DNA of 64,000 nucleotides. It comes from Albula goreensis (Eukaryota; Chordata; Actinopteri; Albuliformes; Albulidae). The stretch covers positions 10,124,146 to 10,188,145 of the forward strand of contig CM040743.1 in the NCBI GenBank assembly GCA_022829145.1. Direction: 5' to 3'. Shown here piece by piece: positions 55,967 through 64,000 of the stretch. Below the pieces are notes generated by a model. The model did no database searches. It was not told the DNA's origin and saw nothing but the letters and a program-made list of their open reading frames with translations. A program made the translations under genes and the position numbers. The stretch's first letter is position 1, and every line of letters begins with the position of its first letter.

Positions 55967-56614
55967 CCAATCCGTGGATGATAACAATGCACCGATAATA
56001 CAATGTATATATGTCTGTACGTTATTCTTGCTCTGACAAACAATGTCGTTAATATTGACTTGATTACTGTGAGTACATGTCCGTGTGCACATGCAGGCTT
56101 ACCTGTGTGTGAGCACGAGAGTGACAAAGATAAGGAAAAGAATGCGACTGAACTTAAGCAAAAGAGAGAATGTTTGTGCTTATCTATGCAGGCATTAAAA
56201 TAAACCAAAATTAAAAATGGGTAATGATAGATTATAAGAATGAGGTCTACATATGTAGAATAAAAGAGGACTTCAGTTCAATAATCAGATAATGCTGTTC
56301 TATCAAAATATGATATGAAAAGACACGTAACATAAAATTCATCAGTGCTGCAGATCAAGTTTGTGGAAGAACACCATGTCCCGAATCCAACAAGCGTGGG
56401 ATTCAGAGGGGGGGGGGCGCTATTTCTGAACAAAACAATTACACAGCTATACAGCAACAGGGAGGCAGAAGGGCCAGGTCATACGACAGGGTCTTAGAGA
56501 GGATTCCGAATCCTGCCATAAGCAGGGCAGGACAGACCAGAGCATCAAACAATGTGACAGGAAGCCATGGATGCAATGATGTAAAACACACCTAGCTGGC
56601 TATCATATGAGCAG

Positions 56615-56815
56615 AGAAGCAGGGTAACACAGGGGCTAATGTGCTGAGCTGGCAAACAGAAAGGCTGTGGGTTAAATTACTAAGTGGGGCTTTGATCAAC
56701 ATTCTTATCCCACTTTGCCTCCGCAGACATCCAGCTGTATAAATGGGAAGTGAGCACTTTAAAGACCTCTCCCGAATAATGGCGTCTGCAACGCAAATGA
56801 CTGCTTAAATAATTC
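56615..56815 (+). mobile_element. Degenerate tRNA-derived SINE
   Basis: The order of parts is that of a fish tRNA-type SINE: an A-box-like GGGGCTAATGTGCTGAGCTGG, a decayed B box GTGGGTTAAATTAC, the linker with TTATCCCACTTTGCCTC and CAGCTGTATAAATGGGAAG, and the tail GGCGTCTGCAACGCAAATGA. Many substitutions show it is old. Confidence 0.7.
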
Positions 56816-57222
56816 AGAGACTCCACAGTGGGGCTAATGCTTGTTTATGTCCATCAACATCAGAGAACGTTCCTGCTGGCTTAGCTTTTGACGTTCGGTG
56901 GAGTGAATTCGGCTGGCAGAGGGGCATTATGGGTACAGATGAAGAGCGCACACACTCACAAGCAGACCAGACTCCCATCTGGCCTGTGTAACAGGTAAGT
57001 CAAAGGCCTGCCTATAATTACGCCTTAATTTAGCCAATGAGGATCGGTTGGAATTACAGTCATCATCATAGCTTTTAGACATTGCTCCCTTGCCATCCCA
57101 ATCAATAAGGGAGATTTTTTTTTATTTTTAAATGTTAAAAATCAATTGGACGGATGGCAGGCAAGCCAGGGATTTGAGACACCTGACTGCACGCAAAGTG
57201 TCGGACTTATGAATGTCTAGGG

Positions 57223-57235
57223 CAGGGGTGGGCAA
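57223..57235 (+). mobile_element. hAT-type terminal sequence, orphan end
   Basis: CAGGGGTGGGCAA is the typical outer terminus of many vertebrate hAT (Charlie-like) elements, followed by GGAGGGCC. I found no matching opposite end nearby, so only one end is called. Confidence 0.45.
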
Positions 57236-60203
57236 GGAGGGCCAAACATCCATTTCTGTATATCATTATATCATCCCAACTTCTACTCTCAATGATGTCA
57301 TTACACCAGCCATTATCATTATGCAGAAATTCCTGCTCCATTTCTTGATAAGCTCATGAGGCTTACAAAGGCTGTAGCTCTGTTCCCTTCTGGAAATTCT
57401 TTATTTGTGTTCTAATGCTCAAGTGAAACCAAGTAAACCATTTGGCCCAGGTTTACACACTCTCATTAGCTAATTGAGAGGAAATCAAAGTCTGTATTAA
57501 CACAAGCTCTGCAAGAATGGAGTCATCCACCCTGATTTAAGGAAAGGGAAACATTTTGATGTAGGATTCTTTTTTTTTGGGTATGAATGGGGATAAAATG
57601 TAAATATTTAAAAAAGAATATTTGGTATTGGAGTAATTTATGGCTCAGAAAATGTGGATAAAGAGGTGTAATGTCAGTTTAAACCATATATTTGTGAGAG
57701 CTTTTCTTCTATCTTGGGTCCAACAAGTTGAAAGGAAAAAACTGAAGGGTAGTTTTGCACCACAGCAGCAAAACACTAGGTTATGTAAATGAAGCAGGCT
57801 GTGTGACAGGAGGTAATGACTGCTGAGGTTGAAAATAAGGCATGCCAAATACTCACTTTGGAACTGCTAATGACCCTGAACTTGCTTTTATTATTTCTCT
57901 CTTGCAAGATTAATACAGTTAAATAAGTACTTCCACCCTGAGAGCGACTGATTGCATTCTCCTGCCAGCACCTTCATGCTGTACTTCCCATGGGATTCAC
58001 CCCACTTATCTTAAATTTAATGAGGATTCATAACATTCAGCTCTTTCTGCACTTGTGTCATATGCCATAATATAGGCTCCTTTAATGCTCGTGGAATGGG
58101 CCTACCAATATTTTATTTTTTTAAACGCAGCTAAACCAATTAACCCTTTTAAAGTTTTTATACAGACAGTAAATTTGGGAACAGCTTGTCAGGATGCCAG
58201 AATCACAGGCTTGTTGAGCACAATTCTTTAAAAACAGATGGCAAATAACTATTGAAATTGATTAAATAAATAACCTAAATAAACATACCCATTTCTCTTC
58301 ATTAAACGACTTGTAAGCCACACTCTCTCCTTGTAGCAAAACTTTTGGTCTTGTCTGAGGCTGCGGGACTGTACCAACACCTATTTTTCCCTACAGAGGG
58401 AACTATGATACATACAAAAAATGTCTGATACTGTTTTGCTAACGTCAGTTACTCAGCTAACCAGCTAGCTTGATGGCTTGTAAGCTTGCTAGATGATGTC
58501 AGCTCTCGATACATCATCTGTCCCACTTCCCAACTTCAGTTACATAATTGCAACTGAAAATAATTAGGAATATGTGGCCAGCTAAAAATGTTTGGGTTTT
58601 TTTATTATAATTATTATTTGAACAGTGTATGGCTGTATTTCCGACACGAATGCAGTTCAATTGATTAAACACTAGATGGAGCTCTACCAACACAAAACAA
58701 ATGGGACTTGGAGTCTGCTGTATCTACTGCACATTAATAGTGCTCAATTCCCTTGTGATACGTCCATTCAGACTTTCATCTCTGTGACAGAGAAGGGGAG
58801 GAGAGAGAAAGAGAGAGAGACGTCTGGCAGTAGTCAACCTTCTGCAGAAGACGGAGATTAGATACAGATTACAATTCAATCCTGCAGTGGCTTCTTGTTC
58901 TAGGTAACAGCTACTGCTACTACACTAAGGCTTTACTAATAATATCATCTTACAGTGAACCTAAATGCACTGAATGGCCTGTTTTTGTCACTCAGTTAAT
59001 TCTGTATAACATAAGAGGATTAAGAGGTTTAAATATAAGACTGTGAAATAAGAGAAGGGGGAAAAAGGGCATGTTTGAGGAGGAAAATAAAGGACTGAGG
59101 TTTAAGGAGAGATGGGAAAGGAGCGGTGCGTCTACCTCTCCCACCCTCCTGAGGTCTTTAGAGCACCTACACAGCGCAGGTACAGTAGGTGAAAGCTGAA
59201 TGGTCTCACCTGTTCTATCAACAGCCACTTCAGGTCAGTTATATGACATTGGAAGGAAGTGATGGAGGGAGGGAGGGAGGGAGGGTGCTTTTTCAGAATG
59301 TTCTTGCTGGGACCAAAGTCATCACACTGCCTTGACCTACCCACTGGCCTAGGCTTCCCCAGGCTGGTCCTCCCTGACCCCTTTGAATTACCTACAACAC
59401 TTGAATCACCATGAGCGATATGGACATACCTCATCCACTGAAGAGTCTTTGCATTATTGACCCCACAGCTGCAAAGCCCATGGTATTCCCAGGGTCATCC
59501 TGAAGGGGTGGAAGTCCAGAGAAGGTCAGGTGACAGTTGGACCTGGACCCCAAAAATGGTCATTATTTTCATCAACAGACTGGGGGGGCAGTGTCATATG
59601 CCCAAGCAATTTTGGGACATCAGTTAGCTTTGCAATCACCTGTGCTGAGTGACAACAAAGGCCTGCAAACCCTACGACACCCCAAGGGCAAGAGTGAATA
59701 CTATTGTTCAAGTTCTAATGTAGGGTTATTGAACTCCTCTGACTGCACTGAGGGTTCTCAATGTCTGTAGATTTCTATGGTTAACTACCAATTTAGGTAT
59801 GGGAAACAAGGTCTGCTGACTCTTTAACCAATTAATTATTTATATTAATTTATTCTTTGCTGAAACACACCGAAAGCTGCAGACAGTGCTGCCCTCCAAG
59901 AGTGGGTCTTATTTTTTTATATCTGTACAACTACAGACGGCCCTTAACCAAACACAGCTCTCCTAGCAGTACTACCCGGATGTTTCAGACAGTCCTGTGT
60001 GCTCTGCAGCTTGGTTGGTTGTCCCAGAGCTGTTTGTCCGGCGGCCCTTCTGCCCCCTGCCCTGCTGCCAGGGTGCCCTCATGCTCCTCCTCCAGAACAC
60101 TCAGGCTCAGAGGGAACTACACACCCAATTCAGGATCGCTGAGTCACTCGCCAGCCCCCTGCCCAGCAACAGCTGAATGCTGTTTGGATGTGTGCTGGGG
60201 TTC

Positions 60204-60205
<2 letters not shown>

Positions 60206-60250
<45 letters not shown>
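60206..60250. repeat. (TG)n microsatellite
   Basis: About 22 TG copies followed by a degenerate GTGTGA and GTGCATG stretch to about 60315. Confidence 0.9.
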
Positions 60251-60251
<1 letters not shown>

Positions 60252-61111
60252 GTTCGTGTGCGTGTGCATGTGCATGTGTGTGTGCATGAGTGTGAGTGTG
60301 AGTGTGAGTGTGAATGAGAGAGAGGGAGACAGGAGGGGGTAGATGTAGGTCAATATCCAGGTGAATGAGGCGACAGCCACCACCTCACTCACCCACTGCC
60401 AAACACAAGTCAGTCTCAGGACACCCCCCATCAGCCCCCCAGGGAACAGCTGAGGGAGTCATAGCAGCCTGAAGGAAGAGGGCAGAGAGAAGTAACTACA
60501 CTGACATATTTAACCCTTCTGCCCCCCCATGACCTCCATGGTCTACCCTCACTGACCCCAACATCAAGTCTAATTCTGCTGAGTGAACAGTGGATCTGGG
60601 TGGCCCTTCTTTGCTGTGCATGTTGAACTGTGAAGGCTTCCATGGTGCTCAGCTTCAGAACGGCCCACCACGAAAAATCCCATGCGAAGGGTTCATTTAA
60701 GCATTTTACGCTGGGTATGGAGCCATTCAAGCCACCATCAAAGCAGTATCACGTAATTTTGCTTTTAGAATTACATCTGTCAAACTTGATTTGATCTTTA
60801 ATTCAGGGTTCTTCAGAGACTTTTTTTTACATTGGGTTTATTCGGTTTGCTTTAAAACAAACAGTAAGCAGTAGGAAGCTAGGAGATGTAATCATAATGC
60901 TTTAGTCAATAATATTTACTTATATTTATTGACAATCAATTACAGTAAATCATTGTTGAAAACAAGGCCGAAGAACACTCCACTTCCTCTGCAGATCCTG
61001 CACTGCTGCTGATGCAGGTTTCTGCACTGAGGGCCATTAGTTAATATGCTGTGCTGTGTGCTTTTAACTTTGTTTCATTAAAGGGTTAGCTGTTTAGGAG
61101 AAGAGACTTGA

Positions 61112-61113
<2 letters not shown>

Positions 61114-61158
<45 letters not shown>
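61114..61158. repeat. (CT)n microsatellite
   Basis: A pure CT run of about 22 copies in the AT-rich distal flank, with no gene nearby. Confidence 0.9.
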
Positions 61159-61161
<3 letters not shown>

Positions 61162-64000
61162 ACTCTTCTCTCACACATGCTCTCAGAAATCTTGGATTAT
61201 TGATCAGGTGTTGGCTTTGTTCACATAATGTTTCATGGGTTTGAAAATGTTCAGTGCGGATACTGTTCCTAAATGTTTCTATATTCCTATAAATGGCCAG
61301 CTTTGTTGATTGCTTTCCTGTCATGTTTGAGGCTAATGACATGATGCGTTTGAAGCATTCAACAAGGATGGACAAGCAAGACCTTTTCAGAAACTAATCC
61401 TGCAGGTTGTATCGGTGTCTTTCAATTAGCAATGGATTTAGACCTGGAATGACAAGGGAATTGACTTCCTGTCCAAACAAAGTCTTCAATCAAATTGTTA
61501 GAATGAAAGTAGGACACATCCTGGCCTTTGCAACAAAATTCCCCCTAGTGCCATGCACAAGGCCTGTTGGAAGAGAAAAACATGTCATACATTTACATGG
61601 GGAATATTTGGAGTTGATTTTAAACGAAAGAAATGAAATAATTTTATTTATTGTGTGTGTGTCTGTTTGTTTGTCATTGTTTGCTGTTTTGATTCAAAAA
61701 ATGTTTTCTTTTAACTGAGACCTGGTCACAGTTGCAACATAACAGTTGAAAACAGTGAAACAGCTTGGAAAAGAGGGCACAGGAAAAACACTACTTAAGC
61801 TCGTAGGAGCATGGCATCTTATGATGTAAAACATTTATATCATTCTGAAGCCCTTTTAATGCAGGCTTTAAATGTTTTTCTGTGTAATAAACCCTGTTAA
61901 ATAAGTGGACAGCAGAAAGGATGTAGAGGAACTATAGCCAATGCACATTCGTGTTTTATTGTATCAGTTATAATTGTTTAAAAATGATGGCACAATAAAT
62001 GTTTATGGATGTTTATTGGATCATTGAAACACAAATTGAAACGTATGGTGCAGTGTCAGGTATGCCTACTGGGCTACGTAAAACAGAGTCAAACAAAAAA
62101 AGTTGGCTCTGCTAAGATCAAATCGTAAATAATAACAGGCTGTTATGTTAATGAAGGCTTCATGAAGGCAATGGCTCTCAACTGGGCTGTTTGCAGATCC
62201 TCTGCAGTTGAGCCCACTGCTGTTCAAGCTTCTGTCAGCTCGGGAGGAAACAGGAAGTCTGACAGCAGTCCAGAAGGATATTTTCATCAACCTCTCCCTA
62301 CACCGCACAGGACACAGCACTGCAATAGAATCATTCTGAGGCTCTTGAGAGTACTTCATCTGTATTGGAAACATATACAGAGTGGTTGCATGGTAGTGCA
62401 AATCAACAATGGCGCAGGTCCATTCATGGAATATTTCATCTGCAGTGGCCTCCAAACATGTTCATATCTGTCCACAAGTGAAATAAAAACACAGCGTAAA
62501 TTGAAAAATACATGTGCATAAGTGATTTATTTCCTCAGATAAATGAAAATGCATGAAACTCCACGCCCAATAAAACATCCCCACATGTATGACATTATAT
62601 AAAGCATTTATCAGGAAACGCATGCTTTATAACACACACACACACACACAGAAATTTGATTAAACAAAATCCTGAGAATGCAAATCAAGTTTATTCTATC
62701 TGGAAGTGAAATCACAGTACTGGGGTTTTATCAAAGCTTTTAAGTCCTTCATTACCCCCAGTCAGAGATAGTGGTTACGTATAGAGCTATGCATTCCTTC
62801 ACTACCATTCGTTGCCATGGTTAAAATAAGACAGCCTTCTGGAAATTTCAAGCAAAGGGTCACTGACCTCCACAAATTGGGTGATGACAATAAAAAAAAA
62901 TCCACAGGAGCTGAGCTTTCCGGTTTCCACTGCAGTGTTCATTATGGAGATTAAATGAGGCATGCTCAAACCCCAGGGAAACAATGATAGAGCTCAAAGA
63001 ACATCTAGGGTATTGGGGACCATTTGGAAACAGCTACCATTGTACATTAGCTTGGGGCAAGGCAACCCTGTCTGTAAGTGCCAGCTATATTTCAGGGATG
63101 TTTTCCCATCCAACTTTGATAATTAAGAGTCCAAGTCTGATTAGCCAGAGAGCTATGCAATACTGACATCTCCATAACATGGTCAACTGCATTAAATATA
63201 ACTGCAGGTAACATTCTTGGAATTGCATGCCTTCTGAAAACTGCCAGGCTTATTTAGTCAGTTCACTTTGAAGTTGGAGGTATATATTCTATTAGATGAT
63301 ACTTCAACAGCAGCTGAAAGCAGACTACTTTCAATTTAGGTCACACAACCTTAACTCTATTCTTTTGAGTATGAGCTTATGAAATTCTGCCTCCATCTGC
63401 AGAAATAATATCAGCTAAGATGACATTGCAATAAGTTCAACCACAAACTCAACCACATGACCAAGCGAACATAAAAGGTCCTGGAAGGTTATTTTTGCAT
63501 CCAAGTTTCAAGCATGACACCGCTAAGTACATACTAAATTCCTCTTGATTTTAGACTCCTGTGTTTGTGGATTTGCTATAGATGGTGAACTGGGTAAAGA
63601 TTGTTATCTGCAGTGCATAGGGAGGAGAAAAAATAGGCATAGGTTTTGCATGAACTACCACTAATGACACTGGGTTGTATGATTGTCATTAATTATGATA
63701 ATGACCTTATTTGTGTAAACACCCATGTCATTCATATCTCCACAGGGCTGAAACAGGTAAAATAGAATGAGTAGACAAAACAAAGACAGAGATATGCAGT
63801 ATGTAAAGAAGATGAAACACGTTCAGAGAAAGGGATTTTAAATAGTTAAGCAACTGGCAGAATAATAAAGTATAATTAAATAAAACAATTTATATAAAAT
63901 AAGTAGGAATGAGTAATGAAATTAAAATTACGTAAGTAAAAATTAGATTTTAACAGGATCTTAGGATAAGACAAAGAATCAGCTGCTATGCCTTGCAGTC

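Larger units (their letters stand above)
53397..64000. other. Upstream flank of the receptor gene, no further gene seen
   Basis: The receptor promoter must lie near 53400-54700, where purine-rich runs and a GC-richer patch (54340-54700) occur. No TATA box can be fixed. Beyond that I find only repeats: a tetranucleotide array (55929-55966), a SINE (56615-56815), a hAT-like terminus (57223), TG and TC microsatellites and AT-rich filler. The longer open frames here are repeat or composition artefacts. Confidence 0.5.

Overview
The window is vertebrate nuclear DNA, most likely from a ray-finned (teleost-type) fish. The genes are split into short exons with GT-AG introns. The intergenic DNA is AT-rich and full of long (TG)n, (TC)n and (GATA)n microsatellites, with remnants of tRNA-derived SINEs, hAT-like elements and a Tc1/mariner element. 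I see no operons, ribosome binding sites, CRISPR arrays or other prokaryotic features. The species cannot be fixed from the sequence alone.

Three protein-coding genes can be reconstructed exon by exon. (1) A complete S100 calcium-binding protein lies on the + strand, with a TATA-driven non-coding first exon near 4226-4274 and coding exons at 6040-6177 and 6552-6692 (92 aa). (2) The sorting nexin snx27 (PDZ-PX-FERM) lies on the + strand in 13 coding exons from 10581 to 27019 (about 568 aa). It has a CpG-bearing, TATA-less promoter and one apparent single-base insertion in exon 7. (3) A neuronal nicotinic acetylcholine receptor alpha-7-like subunit lies on the - strand in 10 coding exons from 53396 down to 37746 (579 aa). 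Its exon sizes fit the alpha-7 gene structure exactly, and it probably belongs to the chrna8/chrna11 branch missing from mammals.

Layout: 1-4.2 kb is gene-poor; 4.2-6.9 kb holds the S100 gene; 6.9-10.2 kb is intergenic; 10.2-27.6 kb holds snx27; 27.6-37.6 kb is the gap between the 3' ends of two convergent genes; 37.6-53.4 kb holds the receptor gene; 53.4-64 kb is its upstream flank with SINE and hAT remnants and no recognisable gene. The genes do not form one pathway. An S100 gene beside snx27 recalls human 1q21, where SNX27 lies near the S100 cluster, and that region is a whole-genome-duplication partner of the CHRNA7 region.

I found no new defence or mobile system. The most unusual signals are two separate tandem duplications that each copy an exon-intron junction of the receptor gene (exons 7 and 9), the exon-7 frameshift in snx27, and microsatellites pressed against three consecutive snx27 exons.
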